Shown here one piece after another: positions 33,209 to 42,795 of a stretch of 64,000 nucleotides of DNA. Origin of the DNA: Alsobacter soli (GTDB taxonomy: Bacteria > Pseudomonadota > Alphaproteobacteria > Rhizobiales > Beijerinckiaceae); NCBI RefSeq assembly GCF_003004785.1, contig NZ_PVZS01000022.1, positions 1 to 64,000 of the forward strand, written 5' to 3'. The notes beneath the pieces are model-generated. The model made no database searches. It had not been told where the DNA came from and worked only from the letters and a program-made list of their open reading frames with translations. Position numbers and translations under genes: made by a program. Every line of letters starts with the position of its first letter. Positions within the stretch are counted from its first letter, which is position 1.

Positions 33209-35311
33209 ATGAGCGCCGCGGTCGACTCTTCCTTCCAAACGCCCGCCCCTGCCGGGCGTGATCTCCTCGTGCTGGATCATGTGAAGGTCGAGTACGTCTC
33301 GTCGCTCGGAGCCGTGACGGCCATTCCGGACCTGTCGCTCACGATCCGGGCCGGCGAGAGCTACGGCCTGGTCGGCGAGTCCGGCTGCGGCAAGTCCACC
33401 CTGCTGATGGCCATCCTGGGCTATCTCGGACCGACAGGCCGGATCGCGAACGGGCGCATCGTCTTCGACGGCATGGACGTGACCAAGGCGGACGCCGCCG
33501 CCCTTGCGAGGATCCGAGGCCGGGGCGTCTCCATCGTCTACCAGGATCCCAACGCCGCCCTCAACCCGACGCTGACCATCGGCAGGCAGCTTGCCGAAGT
33601 TCCGATGCTGCACGAGGGGCTCGACGGCGCGTCCGCCCGCGCCCGCGCGCGGCGCATCCTCACCGATGTCCATCTGCCCGATCCCGACGCGGTGATGGAC
33701 CGCTACCCGCACCAGCTCTCGGGCGGCCAGAAGCAGCGCGTGGTGATCGCCATGGCGCTGCTCGCCAACCCAAAGCTGCTGCTCCTCGACGAGCCGACCA
33801 CGGGGCTCGACGTGACCGTCGAGGCCGCCGTTCTCGACCTCGTCAACGAGCTGAGGGAGAAGTACGGGACCACGCTCCTGTACATTTCCCACAACCTCGG
33901 CGTGATCGCGAAGGTGTGTGACCGGGTCGGCGTCATGTACCTGGGCGACCTCGTCGAGGAAGCGCCCGTGGAGGAGCTTTTCGCGCGCCCGCGCCATCCG
34001 TACACGCGCCGGCTGCTCGCCTGCGTGCCGCGGCTGGACAGCGACAAGCACACGACGACCTTCCTGCCGATCCCGGGGCAGCCGCCCTCCCTGGGGAGCC
34101 GGCCGCGAGGCTGCAGCTTCGGACCCCGCTGCGCCGGCTTCGAACCCCAGCGTTGCGGCATGGCGCCGATCGCCGAGGAGGAGACCGATCCCGGCCACGC
34201 GGTCCGCTGCGTGCGCTGGCGCGAGCTGGACCAGTTTGAAAGCCGGGACAAGGAGCACGTCGCGCCCGCGTCTCCGAGCGCCGAAAAGGTGCTCGAGGCG
34301 ATCGACCTCTCCAAGGTCTATGAGCTTGGCAACGCTTTCTTCGGCTTCAGCTCCGCGCGCCAGCTCGTGGCGAACGAAGACCTGTCGTTCGACGCGAACA
34401 AGGGCGAGATCCTGGCCATCGTGGGCGAATCCGGCTCGGGCAAGTCGACCTTCGCCCGCATCCTGGCCGGGCTCCAGGACGCCAGCGGGGGCAAGCTGAG
34501 GGTGCTCGGCGAGGACCTGTCGCGCATGCCGGCCAGCCGGCGCACGATGGAGCAGCTCGCCGCCGTGCAGATGGTGTTCCAGAACCCGGATGCGACGCTC
34601 AACCCGTCGCACACGGCCGGCTTCTCCATCGGGCGCGCGCTTCGGAAATTCGGGATCGCACGCTCCCGCAAGGAGATCGACAGCCGCGTGCGCGACCTGT
34701 TCGCCATGGTGCGCCTGTCGCCTCACCTGGCGCGACAGCGGCCAGGACGATTGTCGGGTGGGCAGAAGCAGCGCGTCGCCATCGCCCGCGCCTTCGCGGG
34801 CGATCCGAAGATGCTGGTCGCGGACGAGCCGGTATCGGCGCTGGACGTCTCGGTCCAGGCGGCGATCGTGAACCTCCTCCTCCAGATCCAGGCGCGCCGC
34901 GGCGCCACCATCGTGTTCATCAGCCACGATCTCGCCCTGGTGCGTCACCTCGCGGACCGAGTTGTCGTGATGTATCTCGGACGCGTGATGGAGATGGGAC
35001 CCGTAGCGTCCATTTTTGCACCGCCCTACCACCCCTACACGGAGGCGTTGCTGGCGGCGGTGCCGGTCCCGGACCCGACCGTCAAGCAGAAGCACCTGCG
35101 GCTCGAGGGAGAACCGCCGAGTCCCATCAATGTCCCCGCGGGATGCCGTTTCGCGGCGCGCTGCCCCCGAAAGGTGGGAGCCATCTGCGATAATACGCCT
35201 CCGCCGGAGCGCGACGCCGGCGGCGGACACATGATCGCCTGTCACATCCCCATAGAAGAACTCAAGGCGGTGACGCCTATATTCAGCGCGGACCCCGGAC
35301 AGGTGTCGTAG
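33209..35311 (+). CDS. Peptide-type ABC transporter double ATPase (DppD-DppF fusion)
   Basis: A 700-residue fusion of the two ATPases that are usually separate. The first half has Walker A GESGCGKSTLL, signature LSGGQKQR and Walker B LLLLDEP; the second has GESGSGKSTFAR, LSGGQKQRVAIARA and LVADEP. Each half ends with the oligopeptide C-terminal domain with its Cys-rich loop (GCSFGPRCAGFEPQRC and GCRFAARCPRK), which can hold an iron-sulfur cluster in relatives. Drives the two permeases upstream. Last gene of the operon. Confidence 0.92.
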   Translation: MSAAVDSSFQTPAPAGRDLLVLDHVKVEYVSSLGAVTAIPDLSLTIRAGESYGLVGESGCGKSTLLMAILGYLGPTGRIANGRIVFDGMDVTKADAAALARIRGRGVSIVYQDPNAALNPTLTIGRQLAEVPMLHEGLDGASARARARRILTDVHLPDPDAVMDRYPHQLSGGQKQRVVIAMALLANPKLLLLDEPTTGLDVTVEAAVLDLVNELREKYGTTLLYISHNLGVIAKVCDRVGVMYLGDLVEEAPVEELFARPRHPYTRRLLACVPRLDSDKHTTTFLPIPGQPPSLGSRPRGCSFGPRCAGFEPQRCGMAPIAEEETDPGHAVRCVRWRELDQFESRDKEHVAPASPSAEKVLEAIDLSKVYELGNAFFGFSSARQLVANEDLSFDANKGEILAIVGESGSGKSTFARILAGLQDASGGKLRVLGEDLSRMPASRRTMEQLAAVQMVFQNPDATLNPSHTAGFSIGRALRKFGIARSRKEIDSRVRDLFAMVRLSPHLARQRPGRLSGGQKQRVAIARAFAGDPKMLVADEPVSALDVSVQAAIVNLLLQIQARRGATIVFISHDLALVRHLADRVVVMYLGRVMEMGPVASIFAPPYHPYTEALLAAVPVPDPTVKQKHLRLEGEPPSPINVPAGCRFAARCPRKVGAICDNTPPPERDAGGGHMIACHIPIEELKAVTPIFSADPGQVS

Positions 35312-35438
35312 CGATCCTCGTCGATGGTCGTTTGCTGCTCTTGAGCACGGCTACGTACGCTGGAAAAGTTCCCGAGCCGGGGAACATCCGGGCTGCCGTC
35401 CCGTTCCAACCCACTCTGCAGCAGCACAGGAGCGGGAC

Positions 35439-35816
35439 ATGGGACGCGCAATCAGACCGACGACGATCGTGGTGGTCGAGGACGAAGCTGACCTGCGCTC
35501 CCTGGCCGCGACCCTGTTCGAGGAAGCTGAACTGAAGGTCTGCGAGTTCGAGCGCGCAGACGAGGCTTGGGAGTTCACGAAGTCCCGTCCCGAGGAAGTC
35601 GCCATCCTGTTCACGGACGTCAATACGCCCGGTGAACTCGATGGCCTAACTCTGGGCCAGCGATGCGCGACTCACTATCCCTGGATCCGCGTCATCGTGA
35701 CCTCCGGCCGCCAGCCCTCGAGGACGCCGGGCGGCGCCGTGACGTTTCTTCAGAAGCCGTGGCGGCCGCTGGACCTGCTCCGCGTGGCTGAATATGGCCC
35801 CATGCAACGCGTCTGA
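35439..35816 (+). CDS. Single-domain response regulator
   Basis: A 125-residue receiver with no output domain. Acidic pocket in VVEDEAD, phosphoacceptor Asp in LFTDVNTPG near residue 60, the Thr/Ser switch in VTSGR, and the conserved Lys in LQKPW. Such stand-alone receivers pass phosphate on or bind a partner protein. No histidine kinase gene lies beside it. Start ATG with an AGGAG site. Transcribed rightward after the transporter operon, 127 bases away. Confidence 0.9.
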   Translation: MGRAIRPTTIVVVEDEADLRSLAATLFEEAELKVCEFERADEAWEFTKSRPEEVAILFTDVNTPGELDGLTLGQRCATHYPWIRVIVTSGRQPSRTPGGAVTFLQKPWRPLDLLRVAEYGPMQRV

Positions 35817-36010
35817 CGTTCATTTCGGGACCAGTTCGCCAGCTTGGCCTCCGTTCCGGACGCCGAGTTGGCGACATCGCGTCGTTTTGAACGTTTCAAA
35901 TTCTGTCAAGATCGAATTGATGAGCGTTGTTCGATTTTTTAGAAGAGTGTCTTCCCAGTGTCACAGGTCCGGGTTACTATCCGCGTACAGGGAGAAAGTG
36001 GAGGCCTAGT

Positions 36011-36310
36011 ATGACGCGGATGTCGCTGTGCGGCCCCCTGCGCGCCGCCGAGGAATTCATCTACTACCCCGACGACTTGCTGCCCAAGGTGCAGGAAACT
36101 CTGGGCAAACTCGCTGACATCGAACTCAAATACCAGCAGGAGCGAGCCCGCCTCGCCCGCTGGGATGGCCCGGACTCCATGCGGGCGCACATGCGCATGC
36201 GCCTCGACCAGGAGCGCAAGCAGGAGCGGCTGACGTTCGAGCGCCGCCTCACGCACCTGCAGGAGCGCATGACGGCTATCGTACTGGCCGATCTCCGGTC
36301 GGTTCACTGA
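36011..36310 (+). CDS. Hypothetical protein (99 aa), predicted helical
   Basis: ATG 36011 follows GGAGG at good spacing. The product is highly charged and helical, with MRAHMRMRLDQERKQERLTF and further Glu/Arg-rich stretches that favour a coiled coil. No membrane segment. The upstream 190 bases are unusually AT-rich for this window and probably hold its promoter. No family recognised; by position it could relate to the response regulator before it. Confidence 0.55.
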   Translation: MTRMSLCGPLRAAEEFIYYPDDLLPKVQETLGKLADIELKYQQERARLARWDGPDSMRAHMRMRLDQERKQERLTFERRLTHLQERMTAIVLADLRSVH

Positions 36311-36411
36311 ATTTTCCGAAAAGCCACCTGCGCCGGGGCATCCCGGCGTTTACATCCCGAGGAAAGCCGTGAGAATGCGGGCGCATCATCTCCGGCTTTC
36401 TTAGGACGATC

Positions 36412-37023
36412 ATGAAGCTCTTCTTCGCCGCCGCCTCGCCTTACGTGCGCAAAGTCCTCGTCGTCGCTCGGGAGCGCGGGCTCGATGAGCGCATCACGCT
36501 TGTCCCAGCAGCGGCGAGTCCCGTCGCGCGTAACCCGGAGGTGGTCGCCCACAATCCCTCCGGAAAGATTCCGACTCTCCTGCTCGACGACGGCACGGCG
36601 CTGTACGACAGCCGCGTCATAGCCGAGTACCTGGACGCCATCGACGGGCCCAGGCTCTTCCCGGCCGCTGGCGCGGCCCGGTGGTCGGCGCTCTGCCTTC
36701 AGTCCCTGGCCGACGAAATGACCGGCGCGGCCCTGCTCATGCGGTATGAAACCGTGCTACGCCCCGAGCAGCTTCGTTGGGCCGAATGGACGGAAGGACA
36801 AAAGGCGAAGGTCCTGTCCTCCGTCGCGCAACTCGAGGAGACCTGGCTGGAGGCGCTCACCGGCGAGATCACCATCGGTTCGATCGCGGCCGGATGCGCC
36901 CTCGGTTATCTGGATTTCCGTTTCCCGACGATCGGCTGGCGCACGGGCCGCGACCGGCTAGCCGCATGGTACGAGACCTTCGCGGTCCGGCCTTCCATGC
37001 AGGCGACCGCGCCCACGGCCTGA
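36412..37023 (+). CDS. Glutathione S-transferase family protein
   Basis: A 203-residue cytosolic protein: N-terminal thioredoxin-like domain (residues 1-78) with SPYVRKVLV, where the Ser is the likely catalytic residue, cis-Pro in GKIPTLLL and the glutathione-binding LYDSRVI motif; then an all-helical domain. Relatives conjugate or reduce with glutathione. The substrate is unknown. AGGA site 5 bases before ATG. It converges on the cyclase gene with a 2 bp gap. Confidence 0.88.
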   Translation: MKLFFAAASPYVRKVLVVARERGLDERITLVPAAASPVARNPEVVAHNPSGKIPTLLLDDGTALYDSRVIAEYLDAIDGPRLFPAAGAARWSALCLQSLADEMTGAALLMRYETVLRPEQLRWAEWTEGQKAKVLSSVAQLEETWLEALTGEITIGSIAAGCALGYLDFRFPTIGWRTGRDRLAAWYETFAVRPSMQATAPTA

Positions 37024-37025
37024 CG

Positions 37026-39023
37026 TCAGCCCTCGCCACCCAGATCGGCGAGCACGCGCGCTTCCAGGCGTGCGAAATAGGCCTCCAGGCCAGGATGAGC
37101 GTCGCGCAAACGGCCAATCAGGCCGAGCGCGACGCTCCAATCCCCTACGCGCATCGCGCGAAGCAGGCTGTCGTGCGCACGCGCGAACGCTTCCGCCTCC
37201 GGCCCCAGGGCGGATCGTTCTCCCAGGACCGCGAGGATGGGCGACAACTCCTGTCGTCCCTTCACGGCGATCCGGTCGAGTTCAAGAAAGACGAACTCGT
37301 CCCCGGCGGCCTTTGCGGTTTCCTCTCCCACCAGGAGCGACACCGCGAACGTCTTGGACAGGCCCTCGATGCGGGAGGCCAGGTTCACCGGATCCCCCAG
37401 CACCGAATAGTCGAACCGCCACCGCGATCCGAAATTGCCGACCACGCAATCGCCGGTGTTGATCCCGACGCCAACGGCGAACCGTGGCGCCCCGGGGCCC
37501 TCCTCCGCCGCGAGTTCCGCGTTCACCTGATCCACAGCCCGCAACATGGCCAAGCCCGCGCGGACCGCCTGGGCGGCATGGCCGGGATTCGCCAGGGGAG
37601 CGTTCCAGAACGCCATGACGCAGTCGCCGATGTACTTGTCGATGGTGCCGCCCTGCTCCAGGACGGCCGCCGACAGAGGCTCCAGCAGTCGATTGATGAG
37701 GGAAGTCAGCCTTTCCGGCTGATCCCGAAGGCGCTCGGAGATCTCCGTAAAGCCCCGCACGTCGCAGAATAGGATCGACAGGCTGCGCCGCTCACCGCCG
37801 AGGCGCAGGGCTTCCGGGTTTCGGGCCAACTCTTCCACCATGGCCGGCGCGAGGTAGCGCGAGAAGGCGTCCGAAACGGCTCGCCGGAGTCGTCGCTCGC
37901 GGGCGTAATCGAGGCCGACCCGGCTGGCGAAGGCTGAAAGCGATGTCGCCAATGGCAGGGCCGGCGAAGCCCAGACGCGGCCATAGCGTAGCAGGACCCA
38001 CGAGCCCATCAGGAGCGCCGGAAACCACAGGGCCGCAACGATAGCCGTGCGCCATGACGTCCGCCGGCCCGCCACGAGCGACGCGACGCCCGCAAACGCC
38101 AGCCCCGCGAAGAACAGCACTAGCCATGGCGTTTGCGCCACAAAGAGCCCAAGCCGAAGGTTATCGTAGATCGCGGCCTGGATCTCGACGCCGGCGGTCA
38201 GCGTCTGCTCCCGAACCGTATAGGCTGTCGCAAAAGCGTCTCCTGCGCCGCTGTTGGCCGCGGGCGGATGGCTGAGGCTCAGGCCCACGAACACGGTTTG
38301 GCCGCGCAGGCGTCCCGGCGGAAGGAAGCGGTCGGGGTCGAGGGCCTGGTAATAGGAAACTGTGGGGTAGCTGCGGGCCGGGCCGAAATACTGGATCATG
38401 GCGCCCGGCGGAGGCGTCCTCGGATCCAGGCCAGCGGCCCGGAGCGCCTGCGCGGCGAAGCTGTCCTCGCCATCCGGCATGCGCCGGAGATACGCGTCTC
38501 CATCGAGATCGACCGAGGTCGACCCCGAACGGGCCCCGGCGTCGAGCAGCGGCTGGATAGGCTCGACCCGCGTGGTCTGCACGCCCTGCGGCATCGCGAT
38601 CACGCTCTCCTCCGCCGAGAGCACGACGTCATTCCCCATCGCGGCGGCCAACGCCGCGTCGTCCTGCGGCTGCGACGGTTCGCTGAAGAGGATGTCGAGC
38701 GCGATGACCTTTGCGCCCGCCTCGCGCAACTTGCGGACGAGGTGGGCGTGGAGACTGCGCGGCCACGGCCAGCGCTGGCCCAGTTCGGAAAACGAAGGCT
38801 CGTCGATGGCGACGATCACAGCTCCTGGCTCGGCGGGTCGGGCCGGAAGCGTCGTGGACGCGAAGTCGAAAAGGCGCTGGTCCACGAGGCGGAAGGGCTC
38901 GAGCAGGAAAAGCAACCCGAGCGCGACGGCAAGCGCCAGCGCGAGCAGATGGGCCCGGCTGCGGCTTTCCGGATCGCGGCGCCCGAGCAGGGCGATGGAC
39001 GGACGGGGCAGCGCGAGCTTCAC
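37026..39023 (-). CDS. CHASE2-domain adenylate cyclase (class III)
   Basis: A 665-residue membrane protein: first membrane segment near residue 30, a periplasmic CHASE2 domain (residues about 45-300, DQRLFDFASTTLPARP at its start), two or three membrane segments (to about 375), then a class-III cyclase domain (about 430-610). Metal-binding Asp are in FCDVRGF and YIGDCVMAF; adenine-selecting Lys (TIDKYIGD) and Asp (FDYSVLGD) and the transition-state Asn/Arg (VNLASRIEG) are present, so cAMP is the expected product. GTG start one base after the FecR-TPR-barrel stop, with no ribosome site of its own, so translation is coupled. Confidence 0.93.
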   Translation of the reverse strand: MKLALPRPSIALLGRRDPESRSRAHLLALALAVALGLLFLLEPFRLVDQRLFDFASTTLPARPAEPGAVIVAIDEPSFSELGQRWPWPRSLHAHLVRKLREAGAKVIALDILFSEPSQPQDDAALAAAMGNDVVLSAEESVIAMPQGVQTTRVEPIQPLLDAGARSGSTSVDLDGDAYLRRMPDGEDSFAAQALRAAGLDPRTPPPGAMIQYFGPARSYPTVSYYQALDPDRFLPPGRLRGQTVFVGLSLSHPPAANSGAGDAFATAYTVREQTLTAGVEIQAAIYDNLRLGLFVAQTPWLVLFFAGLAFAGVASLVAGRRTSWRTAIVAALWFPALLMGSWVLLRYGRVWASPALPLATSLSAFASRVGLDYARERRLRRAVSDAFSRYLAPAMVEELARNPEALRLGGERRSLSILFCDVRGFTEISERLRDQPERLTSLINRLLEPLSAAVLEQGGTIDKYIGDCVMAFWNAPLANPGHAAQAVRAGLAMLRAVDQVNAELAAEEGPGAPRFAVGVGINTGDCVVGNFGSRWRFDYSVLGDPVNLASRIEGLSKTFAVSLLVGEETAKAAGDEFVFLELDRIAVKGRQELSPILAVLGERSALGPEAEAFARAHDSLLRAMRVGDWSVALGLIGRLRDAHPGLEAYFARLEARVLADLGGEG

Positions 39024-39024
39024 G

Positions 39025-42000
39025 TCAGAACCGCGCGGTGGCGGTCGCCGTAAACGTGCGGCGCGCGCCGATGACGCCGCTGACCCGCTCGGCCTTCTCG
39101 TCGAAGATATTCAGGACGCCCACGCCGAGCTGAAGATGGCGGTCCTGTGTCTCCCAGGTGAGCGAAGCGTCCGTCGTCGCGAAATCGTCGATGCGCGTTC
39201 CCGCGAGGTCCCCACGGCGACCGCTCACCACCGTTTCGGCGAGGGTGAACTTGATGCGCGACGGGTGCACGAACGTCAGCCCCGCGCGGGCGAAGCGGGC
39301 CGGCACGTAGGGTACGGGCAGACCGGCCCCGAGGCCGTCCTTGATCGCGCTGTCGGTCGCGCCGACTGTTCCGAACAGTCCGATGCCGTAGCCGAGCCAG
39401 ACGTTGGCCGTGGCCGCCACCCGATCGATGCGCGCTTTCTCGATCCCGTACCCAAGCTGCGAATAGGGTACTTCAATCGACAGGCCGCGCACGTCCTGGT
39501 GCTGGTATTCCACCACCGTGAAGAAGCGCTTCGTCCATTCGGCGTCCCAGCGGAGGATCCCGGAGTCGGTTCGGCCCCCGAATTGGCTGGGCAGCAGGTT
39601 CGGCGCGAGGCCGACCGTGTTCACGGGGGCGAGGGTCAGGTTTCCGAGCGGCTCGACGTCCTGGCGGTAGGCGGCGCGGAGCCACTGGCCTTCCCACGGC
39701 GACACGGCCACCCCGATGCGGGGACCCAGGAGGCGCCGGTCCTGGGCGCTGAAGGGGCGGTCAACCGGGGCCCCATTCACGAGCGCTGTGAAAACGTCAC
39801 CCGCGCTCCGGACGCGACTGTCCGTCGCCCGACTGAAAAGGCCGGCTTCCATTTCGAAAAAGTCCGAGGGGCGCCAAATCACGTCGGCGAAGCCGAGCAG
39901 CGATCGAAAGGTGGCGTCCTCCCGTGTGGCGCCGACCCCGCCGACCCGGAATCCGAAGATGTCGATCCCCACCCCGAGCGCGTCGTAGCCGGCGCTCCGA
40001 CCGGTCGTGCCTTCGACGCCGTAGCGGAGCGTGAAATCACCCAGTCCGATCGCGTGGTTGACGGCCGCCGTTCCGAAATTGATGCGGCGCTGGTCGTATG
40101 AGGAGAGCACGGTCGGAAACGGCAGACCGACGCCGAAGAGGTCGAAGCTCGTGTCGGTCGTGGTCACCGAACGTGTTTTGGCCGTGCCGGCGAAGACCCC
40201 GACGTTCAGCGCGTTGCGATAACCGAAGGAATGGCTCCAGGCTAAACCGCCCTGCCCGCTGGTGCTGGGCTCGCGCATCACCCCGTCGGGTCCAAGCGAG
40301 AGCCCGTTCAGGTACGGATCGAGCTGCGAATACTGGCCGTAGGCGACGAAGTGGTCCGCCTCGCTGGGCGCTACGCCAACGAACACGCTGCCGACGCGCG
40401 AGGTGTCCCACTCGCGACGGTTCGGGCCTGGCGTGCGCAGCACGCCCGCAGACGCCGTGAACGACGTCGGGTACGGTAGGTTGGAGAAGCCCTGGACCGT
40501 GGCGCTGGAAGTCCACCCTGTCCGGCCATTTTGCGTGAAGGTCCCGGCCGTCAGCTCGGTGTCCAGGAAGGGCCGCCGGATCACGTCAATGCGGCCGGCG
40601 CGACCCGAAACCGCCAGCGGATCATAGAGCAGGCCCTGCATGATGAGGCTGAAGGCCTGGTTGTCGGCCCCGAAGGTCTCGTTCTTGAGGTCTGGAACCG
40701 TGTTCAGCAGGGTCGGTCCGAGCCGCGCATTGGCGGCGTCGAAATAGCCGGTGGCCGAAAAAGGATCGAAGACACGGTCGCCGTAGTAGCGGGCCCAGGC
40801 GTCGAGGCCGATCAGGCGAAAGGCCTCGGCCATGTACGAGCCGCCGGACTTGGTGGCCGCCAGGGGCGAGAAGTAGCCACCCCTCGCACGGAAGCGGCGG
40901 ATCGACTCGCGGGCGTTCTCGACGGCCTGGTCCGCCTGCATCTGGTCGATGGCGATGGCGGTGCGCAGCAGCGCGGTGACAGGATCGTTCGGGTCCAGGC
41001 GTTCTGCCGCATCGAACTGCTGGATCGCGAGGTCGACCTGCCCGTCCATGTAGTAGCCGACGGCGGCGGCCAGGACCCCGTTTGCATAGGAGGGGTTCGC
41101 GGCGGTGCCGGCCAGGAAATACTCGACCGCCTTGGCGCTGTCGCCGCGCTGCAGGAAGACGCGGCCCTTGGCCGTGAGCGCGGCCGGAAAGCCGGGGTCG
41201 ATCGCCAACGCCTTTTCGACGAGCGCGTCCGCCTCAGCCACGCGGCTCTGGTCGAGGAGCTTGATCGCGAGGTTGGCGTAGGCCACCGGGTCGTCGGGAT
41301 CGACCTCGATGGCCCGGCGCAGGGCGGCCTCGGACTCGAGCGGGGCGTCCTTGGCGTCGTGGACCAGGCCCATGGCGTTCCACACCTGGGCGTCGCCGGG
41401 GGCAGCCGCGGCCGCGCGTTGCAGGTCGGCCAGGGCGCCGTCGAGATCGCTGTCGACGTCGCCCTTCAACATGGCGCGGGTGAGGAGCGCGATCGGGTCG
41501 TCCGGGTCGAGCCTGTTCAGTTTTTCCACGCGGGCGCGCATGGCGTCCCGCCGGTCCAGCGCGTAGGCGACCTGGGCGGAGAAGGCGGTCAGCAACGGGT
41601 CGTTTGGGAAGCGCTTCTCGGCTTCCTCAGCCTGCCGCGCGGCTTCTTCGAGGCCGACTGTGAAGCCGGACAGGAAGGCGCGCACGAGCGCGCCGTAGGC
41701 GTCGCCGGCGTCCACCTTGGGCTCCGGGAGCCGCTTGCGCGGGTCCGCGAGCGAGGCGGCGATGTATGCGCCGTAGGCGGCAGTCACGCGTCGACGGCCA
41801 GTCAGGCCGGCTTCGGCTCTTTTGTAACCAGCCGCCGCCTCCGCCCACCGCCGATCCAGAGCCGCGAGGCTCGCCGCCACCAGTTCGGCTCGCGCCCGCT
41901 GCGAACCCGAGAGCCCCTTCGCCCTCGCCTGGGCCAGCGCATTCGCGGCCACCGGGCGCGTGTCGCGGCCAAGCGCCATTTCCGCCAGAGCCAACCAATC

Positions 42001-42723
42001 CTCGGAAGTGCGGCGCTCCGCCGGCGTCTCCTCGATGCGCGCCTTTTCGGCGCGCAGCGTGCGTCCCCCGAGTGGGGTCGCCGGCATCCAGCCGAACGCG
42101 TCGCGAAGGTTGAGGTGCAGGAGCATCTGCTCCCGCTCCTTGCGTTGCACCAGGATGATCTTCGTGGGGGCCGAGCCCAGGGTGGCGACCGCCCCCTCGC
42201 CCTGGCGGACGATCACCGACCCTTGCGGGTTGGAGAACTCCACGACGCCCTCGATGACGATCAGGGACGAGCGGTTGCCCTCCACCGACAAGGACCAGTC
42301 GGTGCCGCGGATGGTGGCGGCCGCGGCAGGCGTCTTCACGACGACGCCCGTCCCGCCGCGGGCGGCGCGGGCCCACACGTTGCCGGAGGGGAGTTCGACC
42401 GTCGTGGGGCGATCTCCCTGGGCGATCTGATCCAGCACGAGCGTGGAGCGGGGGCCGACGCGGATCTGGGTCTGGTCCGAGAACAGGATGCCCAGGTTGC
42501 CGATCGCGTTGGTGCGCAGGGTGTCGCCGCCCAGCAGGTCCTGCCGCACCTCGGCCGGCCGCCAGCCTTCATCCCGAACGAGGCGAAGCTCCTCGCCGCC
42601 CTTGTTGGCGACGATCGATCCGAGCGCCCTGTCCGTCCGTGACACAGGCTCGGCCCGCGCCGCAGACGCCGACGCACAAACGGCCACAGCAAGCGCCGCG
42701 TAAAATCCAGCCCCGCGTATCAT
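39025..42723 (-). CDS. FecR-TPR-outer membrane beta-barrel fusion protein
   Basis: A 1232-residue secreted protein. Signal peptide 1-24 (cleavage after AARA); FecR domain about 40-190 with the GGDTLRTNAIGNLGILFSDQ and TRI-like AAATIRGTDWSL motifs; TPR-type helical repeats about 240-650 (AAPGDAQVWNAMGLVHDAKD region and on); then from about 690 a region of alternating hydrophobic strands ending in Phe (TATATARF), the mark of an outer-membrane beta-barrel. FecR domains usually sense and anchor; TPRs bind partners. The CHASE2 cyclase follows one base later. I know of no functional study of this exact fusion. Confidence 0.87.
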   Translation of the reverse strand: MIRGAGFYAALAVAVCASASAARAEPVSRTDRALGSIVANKGGEELRLVRDEGWRPAEVRQDLLGGDTLRTNAIGNLGILFSDQTQIRVGPRSTLVLDQIAQGDRPTTVELPSGNVWARAARGGTGVVVKTPAAAATIRGTDWSLSVEGNRSSLIVIEGVVEFSNPQGSVIVRQGEGAVATLGSAPTKIILVQRKEREQMLLHLNLRDAFGWMPATPLGGRTLRAEKARIEETPAERRTSEDWLALAEMALGRDTRPVAANALAQARAKGLSGSQRARAELVAASLAALDRRWAEAAAGYKRAEAGLTGRRRVTAAYGAYIAASLADPRKRLPEPKVDAGDAYGALVRAFLSGFTVGLEEAARQAEEAEKRFPNDPLLTAFSAQVAYALDRRDAMRARVEKLNRLDPDDPIALLTRAMLKGDVDSDLDGALADLQRAAAAAPGDAQVWNAMGLVHDAKDAPLESEAALRRAIEVDPDDPVAYANLAIKLLDQSRVAEADALVEKALAIDPGFPAALTAKGRVFLQRGDSAKAVEYFLAGTAANPSYANGVLAAAVGYYMDGQVDLAIQQFDAAERLDPNDPVTALLRTAIAIDQMQADQAVENARESIRRFRARGGYFSPLAATKSGGSYMAEAFRLIGLDAWARYYGDRVFDPFSATGYFDAANARLGPTLLNTVPDLKNETFGADNQAFSLIMQGLLYDPLAVSGRAGRIDVIRRPFLDTELTAGTFTQNGRTGWTSSATVQGFSNLPYPTSFTASAGVLRTPGPNRREWDTSRVGSVFVGVAPSEADHFVAYGQYSQLDPYLNGLSLGPDGVMREPSTSGQGGLAWSHSFGYRNALNVGVFAGTAKTRSVTTTDTSFDLFGVGLPFPTVLSSYDQRRINFGTAAVNHAIGLGDFTLRYGVEGTTGRSAGYDALGVGIDIFGFRVGGVGATREDATFRSLLGFADVIWRPSDFFEMEAGLFSRATDSRVRSAGDVFTALVNGAPVDRPFSAQDRRLLGPRIGVAVSPWEGQWLRAAYRQDVEPLGNLTLAPVNTVGLAPNLLPSQFGGRTDSGILRWDAEWTKRFFTVVEYQHQDVRGLSIEVPYSQLGYGIEKARIDRVAATANVWLGYGIGLFGTVGATDSAIKDGLGAGLPVPYVPARFARAGLTFVHPSRIKFTLAETVVSGRRGDLAGTRIDDFATTDASLTWETQDRHLQLGVGVLNIFDEKAERVSGVIGARRTFTATATARF

Positions 42724-42735
42724 CCATCATGCCCC

Positions 42736-42754
42736 TGCGCGTCTAAGGCGCGCA
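42736..42754. promoter_or_regulatory. Inverted repeat 13 bases before the FecR-barrel gene
   Basis: TGCGCG, seven bases TCTAAGG, CGCGCA: perfect 6-base arms. It overlaps the leader or ribosome-site region of the leftward gene and could be an operator or an mRNA hairpin. Confidence 0.4.
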
Positions 42755-42795
42755 TTGAAACGCTCTGGCCCGAGCAGGGAAGAAACGGCCTTGTA

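Noticed and set aside
33161-35245. 694-codon frame opposite the double ATPase
   Set aside because: Antisense shadow of an ATPase with complete Walker and signature motifs.
40531-42642. 703-codon frame opposite the FecR-TPR-barrel gene
   Set aside because: Shadow composition; the opposite frame has a signal peptide and recognised domains.
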